From contig JALWSJ010000160.1 in NCBI GenBank assembly GCA_026993705.1, positions 1-6,628 on the forward strand: a DNA stretch of 6,628 bases, written 5' to 3'. The notes under the pieces are model-generated. The model did no database searches and was not told the DNA's origin. It saw only the letters and a list, made by a program, of their open reading frames with translations. How positions within the stretch are numbered: the first letter of the stretch is position 1; every line of letters begins with the position of its first letter. Shown here one piece after another: positions 1 through 6,432 of the stretch. Source of the DNA: Flavobacteriales bacterium. Lineage in GTDB: Bacteria; Bacteroidota; Bacteroidia; Flavobacteriales_D; Parvicellaceae. The translations under genes were made by a program, and so were the position numbers.

Positions 1-118
1 TATCCACTATATCTTTTGCCCTCCAAAAGGAGGGAGGGCAAAAGGATGCCGTTTCTATCCCTAACGCAAGTGGAATGAGTGCATAGAAAGTGAGTTTTAG
101 TTTCTTTAGATGATGAAA
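1..118 (-). repeat. Repeat copy A, truncated at the window edge
   Basis: This is the 5' half of the structured repeat, read on the - strand, with the rest lying left of the window. Positions 1-67 match 6365-6431 (copy C) at 64 of 67 positions in the same orientation. It contains a perfect 12-bp stem, 13-24 pairing with 33-44, built on CTTTTGCCCTCC and closed by an 8-nt loop. The conserved end TCCCTAACGC sits at 58-67. Beyond that end, 68-118 align, as reverse complement, with the sequence just before the core of copy B (about 4668-4720), with recognisable blocks such as TTTCATC, TAAAGAAA and ACTTTCT. The repeat unit is therefore longer than its hairpin core. No reading frame of convincing length crosses it. 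Confidence 0.85.
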
Positions 119-157
119 AAATTCTTTTGTATAGCCCCAGCTATGGAAAAGAATTTT
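118..157. other. Strong imperfect hairpin between repeat fragments
   Basis: Positions 118-128 (AAAATTCTTTT) pair perfectly with 147-157 (AAAAGAATTTT). After a 2x2 internal mismatch, 131-135 (ATAGC) pair with 140-144 (GCTAT) around the 4-nt loop CCCA. That gives 16 base pairs within 40 nt. The hairpin lies between the extension of copy A and the fused repeat ends at 181-264. It could be a bidirectional terminator, an RNA hairpin or a remnant of a small mobile element. There is no long T-tract directly after the stem beyond the paired T residues, so termination is only one possibility. Confidence 0.6.
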
Positions 158-180
158 GAAGAAGGATAAGGAAAATAAAA

Positions 181-264
181 CCGTTTTATGCCGTTCATTT
201 TATTTGCGTTAGGGATACGTCCCTAACGCATATTGAATGAAGTTTATAAAGTAAGTTTAATTTT
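181..264. repeat. Two repeat ends fused head to head, core missing
   Basis: Positions 205-215 (TGCGTTAGGGA) and 220-230 (TCCCTAACGCA) form a perfect 11-bp inverted repeat around the tetraloop TACG. Each arm carries the conserved 5' end of the repeat family. The left flank (about 193-205) resembles the sequence before the core of copies A and B on the + strand. The right flank (231-264) resembles the extension of copy A on the same strand, with shared blocks such as GAATGA, ATA, AAGT and AGTTT. The simplest reading is two oppositely oriented copies that have lost both cores and are joined at their heads. Similarity fades after about 264. Confidence 0.65.
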
Positions 265-276
265 TCTCGGTGTTAA

Positions 277-288
277 TTTACCGGTAAA
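277..288. promoter_or_regulatory. 12-bp palindrome upstream of the peptidase promoter
   Basis: TTTACCGGTAAA is a perfect 12-bp palindrome. It lies about 35 bp upstream of the -7 box at 323-330, where an activator or repressor could contact RNA polymerase. No regulator gene is present in the window, so its role as an operator is inferred from position and symmetry only. Confidence 0.35.
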
Positions 289-322
289 ATTCAAACAAAT
301 TATTTAGTACAATCAAAAACAG

Positions 323-330
323 TATCTTTG
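323..330 (+). promoter_or_regulatory. Promoter -7 box of the peptidase-wzz-wzy operon
   Basis: TATCTTTG matches the Bacteroidetes TAnnTTTG -7 consensus exactly and ends 23 nt before the ATG at 354. I do not see a clear TTG -33 element at the expected 17-23 nt spacing; the region there is AT-rich (around 295-305). The implied leader is short, A-rich and lacks a Shine-Dalgarno site, as is common in this phylum. It is the only convincing promoter found before the three-gene block. Confidence 0.65.
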
Positions 331-353
331 CGAACAATCAAAAATACACAACA

Positions 354-2225
354 ATGAACAAAATACTAATACTTATCCTGTCAGGATGGTTATTACAATC
401 AAATAGCACAGCACAAAAATGTTACTGGCAACAGCACGTCAACTACAAGATGGACATCGATATGGATGTAAGTAAACATCAGTTTACAGGAAAGCAAGAA
501 TTGGTTTATACCAATAATTCACCCGATACCCTAAGAAAAGTATATTACCATTTATATTACAATGCTTTTCAACCCAATTCCATGATGGATGTTCGCTCTA
601 GAACCATTGCTGACCCAGACCCTAGAGTTGGCGATAGAATTTTTCATTTAAAACCAGATGAAATCGGATATCATAAAATAGATAAACTAACACAAAATGG
701 AAAGCCACTTCAATACAAAGTAGTAGGAACAATTTTAGATGTGGAACTTGCCGAGCCAATCTTACCAAAGAAAAAATCGGTATTCAAGATGGAGTTTCAC
801 AGCCAAGTTCCCGTTCAAATCAGAAGAACAGGAAGAAACAACAAAGAAGGAGTAGATTATTCTATGACACAATGGTATCCTAAACTTTGCGAATATGATA
901 AAGATGGCTGGCATGCAAACCCTTATATCGGAAGAGAATTTCATGGTGTTTGGGGTGATTTTGATGTAAAAATAAACATCGATAAAAACTATCTTTTAGG
1001 TGGAACCGGTTACATAAAAAATCCACAAGAAGTAGGATATGGATATGAGGATAAAAACAAAAAAATGAAGCCTCAAAAACGTACTGATAATAAATTAACA
1101 TGGCACTTTTTTGCACCTATGGTACATGATTTTGCTTGGGCTGCCGATACAGACTATACTCACGATACTACAGCTCTAGACAACGGAACGATTCTACATT
1201 TTATTTATATTAAAGATACCTTGGTTAAACGTTGGAATAAACTAAAACCTATAGCCAAAAAAAGCTTTGAATTTGTAAACAAAACTTTTGGAGAATACCC
1301 TTACAAACAATATTCTGTCATTCAAGGAGGAGATGGAGGAATGGAATACCCAATGTGTACATTGATTACCGCTCATAGTAGTTTAAATGGCTTAATAAGT
1401 GTTACCGTTCATGAATCCATTCACAGTTGGTTTCAAGGATTAATGGCAACCAATGAAAGCAAATACCCGTGGATGGACGAAGGGTTTACCACTTTTGCTC
1501 AATACAAAACATTAGATTACCTCAATGACGGAGGAGCAATAAATCCATTAGGAAGACAATACGGTGGATATAACCGTGTAGTAAAAGCAGAACGTCAAGA
1601 ACCGCTTACAACTCATGCTGATTTTTATAAGAGTAATGCCGTTTATGGAAGCAATGCTTACTCGAAAGGAGCTATTTTACTTATGCAGTTAGGCTATGTT
1701 ATTGGCGATGATGCTCTTATGAAAGGAATGAAACGCTATTATGATGAATGGCACTTCAAACACCCAACACCACAAGACTTTAAACGGGTGATGGAAAAAA
1801 CAGCCGATATGGAGTTGGATTGGTATTTTGAACAGTTTGTAGAAACAACCAACACAATTGATTACAGTATCGAAGGAGTAGAAGAAAACAATGGTAAAAC
1901 AGCTATTACGCTTGCGAGAAAAGGAGATATGCCAATGCCTTTAGATGTGGTTGTAAAATTAAAAGACGGCTCGTTGAGGTGGTACTATATCCCATTGCGA
2001 ATAATGAGAAATAATAAAGGTAAAGACATTTACGAAATAGAAAGAATAAACAAACCTGCTTGGCCTTGGGTTTATCCTGAATATGACTTAATAATAGATG
2101 TACCAAAAAATAAAATAGAAGCAATCGAAATAGACCCGTCAACCAGAATGGCTGATATCAACAGAGAAAATAACTTCTATCCGGAATTAGAAGAAGAACA
2201 ATCGATAAAATTTATAGGAGAATAA
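354..2225 (+). CDS. Secreted M1-family zinc metallopeptidase (aminopeptidase N-like)
   Basis: The 623-residue protein is predicted to be exported and to remove N-terminal residues from peptides using one zinc ion. Residues 1-20 form a Sec signal peptide with a hydrophobic core and a likely cut after Ala20; there is no lipobox. Residues of about 25-270 fit the beta-rich N-terminal M1 domain. The catalytic domain shows the exopeptidase motif GGMEY (328-332), the zinc motif HESIH (353-357), the third zinc ligand Glu376 in WMDEGFTTF (HEXXH-18-E spacing) and the likely catalytic Tyr436 in YSKG. All key residues are intact, so the enzyme should be active. The length fits the shorter bacterial M1 forms, and there is no obvious type IX secretion tail. 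The ATG at 354 is supported by the signal peptide and upstream promoter box. It is the first gene of an apparent operon with wzz-like and wzy-like genes, an unusual partnership. Substrate preference cannot be read from the sequence. Confidence 0.93.
   Translation: MNKILILILSGWLLQSNSTAQKCYWQQHVNYKMDIDMDVSKHQFTGKQELVYTNNSPDTLRKVYYHLYYNAFQPNSMMDVRSRTIADPDPRVGDRIFHLKPDEIGYHKIDKLTQNGKPLQYKVVGTILDVELAEPILPKKKSVFKMEFHSQVPVQIRRTGRNNKEGVDYSMTQWYPKLCEYDKDGWHANPYIGREFHGVWGDFDVKINIDKNYLLGGTGYIKNPQEVGYGYEDKNKKMKPQKRTDNKLTWHFFAPMVHDFAWAADTDYTHDTTALDNGTILHFIYIKDTLVKRWNKLKPIAKKSFEFVNKTFGEYPYKQYSVIQGGDGGMEYPMCTLITAHSSLNGLISVTVHESIHSWFQGLMATNESKYPWMDEGFTTFAQYKTLDYLNDGGAINPLGRQYGGYNRVVKAERQEPLTTHADFYKSNAVYGSNAYSKGAILLMQLGYVIGDDALMKGMKRYYDEWHFKHPTPQDFKRVMEKTADMELDWYFEQFVETTNTIDYSIEGVEENNGKTAITLARKGDMPMPLDVVVKLKDGSLRWYYIPLRIMRNNKGKDIYEIERINKPAWPWVYPEYDLIIDVPKNKIEAIEIDPSTRMADINRENNFYPELEEEQSIKFIGE
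2216..2220 (+). promoter_or_regulatory. Shine-Dalgarno-like AGGAG before the wzz-like gene
   Basis: AGGAG lies inside the last codons of the peptidase gene, 9 nt before the ATG at 2230. Such sites are uncommon in Bacteroidetes. Together with the 4-nt gap between stop and start, this suggests translational coupling and supports the chosen start. Confidence 0.5.
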
Positions 2226-2229
2226 AAGA

Positions 2230-3219
2230 ATGGAAAATAAAGATTTTAATGCCATAGACCTGTTAGACTTTATTTGGAAGTACAAAAAAGTTTTTATCAT
2301 AGTAGGAATTGTATCTGCTGTTATAGCATCAGTCGTTGCTTTGTTAATGGAAGAAAGATACCTTTCTACCGTAACTTTGTATCCTGCAAAAGCAAGTGCG
2401 GTAACTTTCTCTGAAATCACTACCGAAGATCAGAGTGTAAGTAAATTTGGAGAAGAAGAAGAAGCAGAGCAGATGCTTCAAATTTTAGGTTCAGAACCTA
2501 TACGTAACAATGTAATTCATAAGTTCAATTTAATGGAACATTATGAGATAAAACCAACCGATAAGTACAAAAACACCAAGTTAGCAAAGACATACAGCGA
2601 CAGAATTAATTTTGAGCGAAATAATAAGGGAGCTGTATTAATTAAAGTGATGGATAAAAGTCCGGATACAGCGGCTATGATTGCGAATCACATTGCAGGC
2701 CTGTTTGATAGTATTAAAAACAATATGATTCACCAACGGGCAGTTCCTGATTTTGAAATCAAGAAAAGCAAACTGGAGAAATTGCAAAATGAAATGAAGT
2801 CGCTAATGGATACGATGTCAGTTTTGACAAGCATGGGTGTAGTTACCAATGAAGCCTATCAAGGCTTGACCGAAGCGATGATGAATGCCAGAGATGCTGA
2901 AACAAGAAACGAGTATAAAAAGAAGCTAAAAATGACCGAAAAATATGGAAGTGTTTTGAATTCTTTTCAAGTAAAGGTTGAGTTTTTAGCAGAACGAATT
3001 TCGACAATGGAAACGGTATATGAACAAGCAGAAACAGATGCTCATTCCAATATATCTCATAAATTTGTTGTGGAAACAGCATCACCATCAGAAAAGAAAG
3101 CCTATCCTATACGATGGTTGATTGTTGTTGTATCTACGTTTGTAGCTGTGTTTTTTACGTTTATCGTGTTGTTGTTTTCAGAGAAGATAAAAGAGCTTAA
3201 AAGCAGAGAAAATGCTTAA
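2230..3219 (+). CDS. Wzz-type polysaccharide chain-length determinant protein
   Basis: This 329-residue inner-membrane protein has the polysaccharide co-polymerase layout. A short cytoplasmic N-terminus (1-20, with the family-like IDLLDFIWKYKK) precedes a first membrane helix (about 21-40). A large periplasmic domain follows (about 41-293), helical and rich in charged residues at about 174-270. A second helix lies at about 295-317, then a short basic tail. The proline-containing stretch before the second helix (ASPSEKKAYP, 284-293) is typical of Wzz-like proteins. There is no C-terminal kinase domain or tyrosine cluster, so it is not a Wzc-type tyrosine autokinase. Family members control the length of O-antigen or exopolysaccharide made by a Wzy polymerase, and the next gene encodes a Wzy/WaaL-like protein overlapping by 8 nt. 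A run of four glutamates (75-78) comes from a GAA-rich stretch and is in frame. The specific glycan is unknown. Confidence 0.88.
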   Translation: MENKDFNAIDLLDFIWKYKKVFIIVGIVSAVIASVVALLMEERYLSTVTLYPAKASAVTFSEITTEDQSVSKFGEEEEAEQMLQILGSEPIRNNVIHKFNLMEHYEIKPTDKYKNTKLAKTYSDRINFERNNKGAVLIKVMDKSPDTAAMIANHIAGLFDSIKNNMIHQRAVPDFEIKKSKLEKLQNEMKSLMDTMSVLTSMGVVTNEAYQGLTEAMMNARDAETRNEYKKKLKMTEKYGSVLNSFQVKVEFLAERISTMETVYEQAETDAHSNISHKFVVETASPSEKKAYPIRWLIVVVSTFVAVFFTFIVLLFSEKIKELKSRENA

Positions 3220-4663
3220 AAAAGTCCAAGAAAAGTGGTACTATTGGGTAGGGATTCTTTTTGCTCTAGTTAATATATATTTTTTTTATAAAGAGTTCTA
3301 TTTTCTGGCTTTAGTACCCTTTGTTCTTGTTGTTTTATATCTCGCCTTTTTTTCGTTAGATAAGTTGTTTTTATTGGCTGTATTTTTTACACCTCTTTCT
3401 CTCAACTTAGAACAGATGGATATAGGTGGATTGGGCTTATATCTTCCTACTGAACCCATTTTTTTTGGGATAATGTGCATTTATTTGTTTAAGAACATTT
3501 GGAATGCTAAACCAAAGGGGAGTCCCGTGTTAAAACATCCGATAACGTTGGCTATTTTATTTCATTTGTTTTGGATGTTTATAACAGCTTTAACAAGCGA
3601 GATGCCTTTGGTTTCATTCAAGTTTCTTTTGGTAAGAATGTGGTTCATTATTCCCGTTTATTTTTTCGGAATACATTTTTTTAAAGCAAATTTTCAAAAT
3701 ATTTACTCTTTTATTTGGGCGTATCTTATACCGCTTACCTTGGTGTTGTTGATTACCGTAATCAAGCATGCTGGTTATGGATTTAGTGAGGAAGCAGGTC
3801 ATTGGATTATGTCTCCTTTTTTTAAAGATCATACCTCTTACGGAGCTGTTATAGCTTTATTTTACCCAATAGTTGTTAGCTTATTTTTTGATAAAGAACG
3901 TAGTTCAATTTCTCGTTCTTTAATTGGTATTATTCTTATTATTTTTTCAGTGGCTTTATTTTATAGTTATACGCGAGCCGCTTGGTTGAGTGTCTTTGGG
4001 GCATTTTTGGTGTATTTGCTGTTTATTTTTAAAATTAAATTTAAGTATTTGGTGTACATTGGAGTAGTGGTAGGAACATTTATCATTACCAATTTTACTG
4101 AATTGAGTTATATGATTCAGAAGAATAATGCGGAACATACAACAGAAAGTTTTAGTGAACGAATTGAGTCGATGTCGAATGTAAGTTCCGATGCTTCCAA
4201 CTTAGAACGTTTAAACCGTTGGAGTTGTGCTATTAGAATGTTTAAGGAAAGACCTGTTTTTGGTTGGGGTCCCGGAACGTATGCTTTTCAATATGCACCT
4301 TTTCAAGATCCTGCGGATATGACCATTATCAGTACAAATTTTGGTACGGGAGGAAATGCCCATAGCGAGTATTTAGGACCTTTGGCAGAGCAAGGTGTAT
4401 TTGGATTGCTATCAATGATTGTATTGATAGTTGTTCTCTTTTACAAGGCATCTACTTTGTATATTGAGTTGGAAAACAAAACGGTAAAAAGGGTGGTAAT
4501 GATGGCAATGCTGGGACTGGTTACTTATTTTACTCACGGTATTTTAAATAATTATTTGGACACAGATAAAGCTTCGGTTCCGGTTTGGGGTTTTATGGCT
4601 ATCATTGTGTCGATTGACTTATATTATAGAAATCGTACGGAATCTCTTAATGGAGGTGTTTGA
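3212..4663 (+). CDS. O-antigen ligase/polymerase family membrane protein (Wzy_C type)
   Basis: This 483-residue polytopic inner-membrane protein has roughly 12-14 hydrophobic segments and one large periplasmic loop (about 295-395). It resembles the Wzy/WaaL superfamily, which polymerises undecaprenyl-linked oligosaccharide units or ligates the glycan to an acceptor. Family-type signatures are Arg255 in YTRAAW, Arg336 in LNRW, the FGWGPGTY turn (350-357) and His384 in NAHSEYLG followed by AEQGVFGLL. This arginine/histidine arrangement parallels residues needed in WaaL. Polymerase and ligase cannot be separated from sequence alone; the wzz-like neighbour favours polymerase or a combined exopolysaccharide role. 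The start at 3212 overlaps the wzz-like stop by 8 nt, implying coupling; no strong Shine-Dalgarno site is visible. The coding strand has two T8 tracts (3280-3287 and 3459-3466). The stop codon is followed at once by repeat copy B. Confidence 0.88.
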   Translation: MLKKVQEKWYYWVGILFALVNIYFFYKEFYFLALVPFVLVVLYLAFFSLDKLFLLAVFFTPLSLNLEQMDIGGLGLYLPTEPIFFGIMCIYLFKNIWNAKPKGSPVLKHPITLAILFHLFWMFITALTSEMPLVSFKFLLVRMWFIIPVYFFGIHFFKANFQNIYSFIWAYLIPLTLVLLITVIKHAGYGFSEEAGHWIMSPFFKDHTSYGAVIALFYPIVVSLFFDKERSSISRSLIGIILIIFSVALFYSYTRAAWLSVFGAFLVYLLFIFKIKFKYLVYIGVVVGTFIITNFTELSYMIQKNNAEHTTESFSERIESMSNVSSDASNLERLNRWSCAIRMFKERPVFGWGPGTYAFQYAPFQDPADMTIISTNFGTGGNAHSEYLGPLAEQGVFGLLSMIVLIVVLFYKASTLYIELENKTVKRVVMMAMLGLVTYFTHGILNNYLDTDKASVPVWGFMAIIVSIDLYYRNRTESLNGGV

Positions 4664-4664
4664 T

Positions 4665-4870
4665 ATTTTTCATCGTTTAAAGAAAACTATACTCCACTTT
4701 CTTGCACTTATTTCATTTCACGTTAGGGATAGAACGGCGTGTTTGAACTCCTTTTGTGTTGTTGCGTATATGCAATACAAAAGAGTGAGTAGTGATAGCC
4801 CGACCATTACGGCGTTAAAAAGTAGTGTAGTGCAACGAAACTGCTTTTTTATGCCATAATGGGAACGCCC
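4665..4870 (+). repeat. Repeat copy B, full-length structured element
   Basis: The core (4720-4870) begins with CGTTAGGGATAG and ends with GGGAACGCCC. The end motifs CGTT and AACG can pair to close the element. Its last 78 nt match the reverse complement of copy C at about 69 positions. Inside are a hairpin with arms CTTTTGT/ACAAAAG (4751-4757, 4777-4783) and a long two-part hairpin (4804-4862). The apical hairpin sequence differs completely from that of A and C, yet the stem is kept, suggesting a structured RNA or DNA element. The 5' extension (4665-4719) aligns with the extension of copy A and starts right after the wzy-like stop codon. It resembles an abundant flavobacterial intergenic element, possibly Rfam Flavo-1; this identity is from memory and untested. 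An 84-codon reading frame crossing it is spurious. Confidence 0.8.
4804..4862. terminator. Candidate bidirectional terminator hairpin within copy B
   Basis: The outer arms CCATTACGGC (4804-4813) and GCCATAATGG (4853-4862) pair with one mismatch. The inner arms AAAAAGTAGT (4817-4826) and ACTGCTTTTT (4840-4849) pair with one U-G wobble. The A-tract and T-tract on either side of the inner stem give terminator-like structure on both strands. It lies between the convergent wzy-like and glycosyltransferase-like genes, where a shared terminator would be expected. The same hairpin also occurs in copy C, upstream of a gene, so termination may not be its main role. Confidence 0.4.
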
Positions 4871-4881
4871 GAATTATATAT

Positions 4882-6141
4882 TTATAAAAACCAAACTTCT
4901 CTTACTTTACTGAAAAACGATTCCCAAGTCCAGTAATCGCCGTCCCACGGAGGAAAGTAGATAAACGTAAGCCGAAGATTCATATAGATAAATAACATAA
5001 TAATCACTTTACTAAAAGTAACGATGTATTTGTTTTGTATGGAAAACAGAAGATTCAAAATATAGGCAAGAGGCAAGGATAAAAAACTATAATATTCGAT
5101 AAAAGCTCGATGACCAAATGCACTTCCAAACCACCAACACCACCATGAAGCAAAAACGTAATAAGCCAACAATAAAATAACGGATATTTTTAATGCTTCT
5201 TTGTTACCTTTTTTAATCTGTAATATGATGCCAATCAAACCTAAAGTAAGTAGAGGAGAGTAAGTTAACCAACCGTTCTGATGGCTGAAAAGAACCTTTA
5301 TCAGTTCCGGATGCGACCAATTAAAACCTTCGCCCATAGCTCCGTATGAAAACATTAAATAATTGCCCGATACCTTGTGCCAATAGCTGATTTGCAGTAT
5401 CATAAACAACCCAAATATTATAAGCCCGCCAATAACGTATAAATAATATTTTTTAATATTTTCTTTTAATATTTTCCATTCTTCTTTTGAGGTTGGGATA
5501 AGAAAAATCAGTCCAAAAACATTATAGGGTTTTATAACTAAAATTAATCCGGAAATCAAACCGACAAGCAGTACATATTTACGAAAGTTTTGAAGTCTTA
5601 CTTGTGTATAAGCATAAATTAAAAGAGTAAAAACAAAGAAATTATATACATGCGACATTCCGTCTTCAAAAACGGAGTAATAGAATAAATTTGTACCTAA
5701 ATAAATAATTGAAATAGTCCAAAAAGCAATGTTTTTGTCAGGAAATCTTCGTTTTATTTCGTTATATAATATAACTAAAGCAATTGATAAATAAAAGGAA
5801 GCTGCCACCAAAACAGCAATAGCATAAGGAAGCGTATATCCATCGGTAGTGTACCCAAATAGCCATGCGAAAAAATGAGCGACAAGAAAAAACGGAGCTA
5901 TTAATACTGCTATTCCAAAACTAAAAATACTCAGCGGATTACCATTTTCCAACGTATGTACATACCGGCTTGGGGTAAATGAACCATCCACAAAAAAAGT
6001 CGGTAACCACTGGTAGTATCCTAAAGAATCTGTATTGTGATTCAGAGCAAGAACAAAATTTTCTTGATGAATAATTAATCCTAAAATAAGGTTAAACATG
6101 AAGAACCCAAAAAACAAATAATTACTTTTTATTTTAAGCAT
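4882..6141 (-). CDS. Multi-pass membrane protein, GT-C/GT39-like glycosyltransferase candidate
   Basis: This 419-residue protein has about 10-11 hydrophobic helices, starting at residues 9-25. The first extracytoplasmic loop carries an acidic residue, Asp38, in TDSLGYYQWLP, the place where GT-C enzymes of the ArnT/PMT kind have a catalytic acid. Other recognisable features are EDGMSHVYNFF (159-169), IKPYN (203-207) and the aromatic stretch ASWWCWWFGS followed by FGHR (331-345). These recur in Bacteroidetes membrane proteins annotated as glycosyltransferase family 39-like or hypothetical. If the assignment is right, it would transfer a sugar from a polyprenyl-phosphate donor on the periplasmic side. 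Acceptor and sugar are unknown, and the family call is from motif memory. The ATG at 6141 is the natural start before the first helix. It is transcribed convergently to the operon and stands alone between inverted repeat copies B and C, so it may be an independently acquired unit. Confidence 0.75.
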   Translation of the reverse strand: MLKIKSNYLFFGFFMFNLILGLIIHQENFVLALNHNTDSLGYYQWLPTFFVDGSFTPSRYVHTLENGNPLSIFSFGIAVLIAPFFLVAHFFAWLFGYTTDGYTLPYAIAVLVAASFYLSIALVILYNEIKRRFPDKNIAFWTISIIYLGTNLFYYSVFEDGMSHVYNFFVFTLLIYAYTQVRLQNFRKYVLLVGLISGLILVIKPYNVFGLIFLIPTSKEEWKILKENIKKYYLYVIGGLIIFGLFMILQISYWHKVSGNYLMFSYGAMGEGFNWSHPELIKVLFSHQNGWLTYSPLLTLGLIGIILQIKKGNKEALKISVILLLAYYVFASWWCWWFGSAFGHRAFIEYYSFLSLPLAYILNLLFSIQNKYIVTFSKVIIMLFIYMNLRLTFIYFPPWDGDYWTWESFFSKVREVWFL

Positions 6142-6241
6142 AATATTAGTATAAAATCTTAAATCCTCAAGTTTATCTATAATGGATAATACACATTTTA
6201 ACTTTTTATATCGAAATCACTTGCAGGTTTAAGTCTAAAAA

Positions 6242-6249
6242 CAAAGATA
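6242..6249 (-). promoter_or_regulatory. Promoter -7 box of the glycosyltransferase-like gene
   Basis: Read on the - strand this is TATCTTTG, matching TAnnTTTG. A TTG (complement of 6265-6267) lies 15 nt upstream, slightly shorter than the usual 17-23 nt spacing. The start codon is 100 nt downstream, so the leader would be about 90 nt. The TTG overlaps a 6+6 bp inverted repeat, TAGTTG-T-CAACTA (6258-6270), that could serve as an operator. Confidence 0.5.
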
Positions 6250-6291
6250 AAAGAAAATAGTTGTCAACTAACTTTTTAAAGATAATGCTTA

Positions 6292-6432
6292 GGGCGTTTC
6301 CATTACGGCATAAAAAAGTAGTTTCGTTTTACTACACTACTTTTCAACGTCGTAATGGTCTGGCTATCCACTATATCTTTTGCCCTCCAAAATGAGGGAG
6401 GACAAAAGGATGCCGTTCCTATCCCTAACGCG
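6292..6432 (-). repeat. Repeat copy C, core of the structured element
   Basis: On the - strand it begins with CGCGTTAGGGATAG and ends with GGAAACGCCC at 6292. Terminal motifs GCGTT and AACGC can pair. Two hairpins are visible: 6377-6388 with 6397-6408 (12 bp, one G-U on the - strand) and 6314-6322 with 6336-6344 (9 bp, perfect), the latter enclosed by near-complementary arms like those in copy B. It is inverted relative to copy B and direct relative to copy A. The 5' extension found in A and B is absent; a separate inverted-repeat element begins at that boundary. Confidence 0.82.

Noticed and set aside
1..353. Possible CRISPR array, because short similar segments recur
   Set aside because: The similar segments differ in orientation and spacing and belong to a longer structured repeat; there are no regular spacers or cas genes.
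762..1116. Two - strand frames inside the peptidase gene
   Set aside because: They lie opposite a well-supported M1 peptidase with intact motifs and have no start signals or family features.
2453..2470. GAA-rich run in the wzz-like gene as a phase-variation tract
   Set aside because: It repeats in units of three and is imperfect, so length changes would keep the frame; it simply encodes glutamates.
2843..3088. - strand frame inside the wzz-like gene
   Set aside because: It is antisense to a well-supported coding region and shows no recognisable domain.
4605..4859. 84-codon + strand reading frame overlapping the end of the wzy-like gene
   Set aside because: It runs out of frame through the wzy-like 3' end and then through structured repeat copy B; the product has no recognisable domain.
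4665..6432. Composite transposon made of copies B and C
   Set aside because: Neither copy holds a transposase gene or clear target-site duplication, so only a repeat-flanked arrangement is supported.
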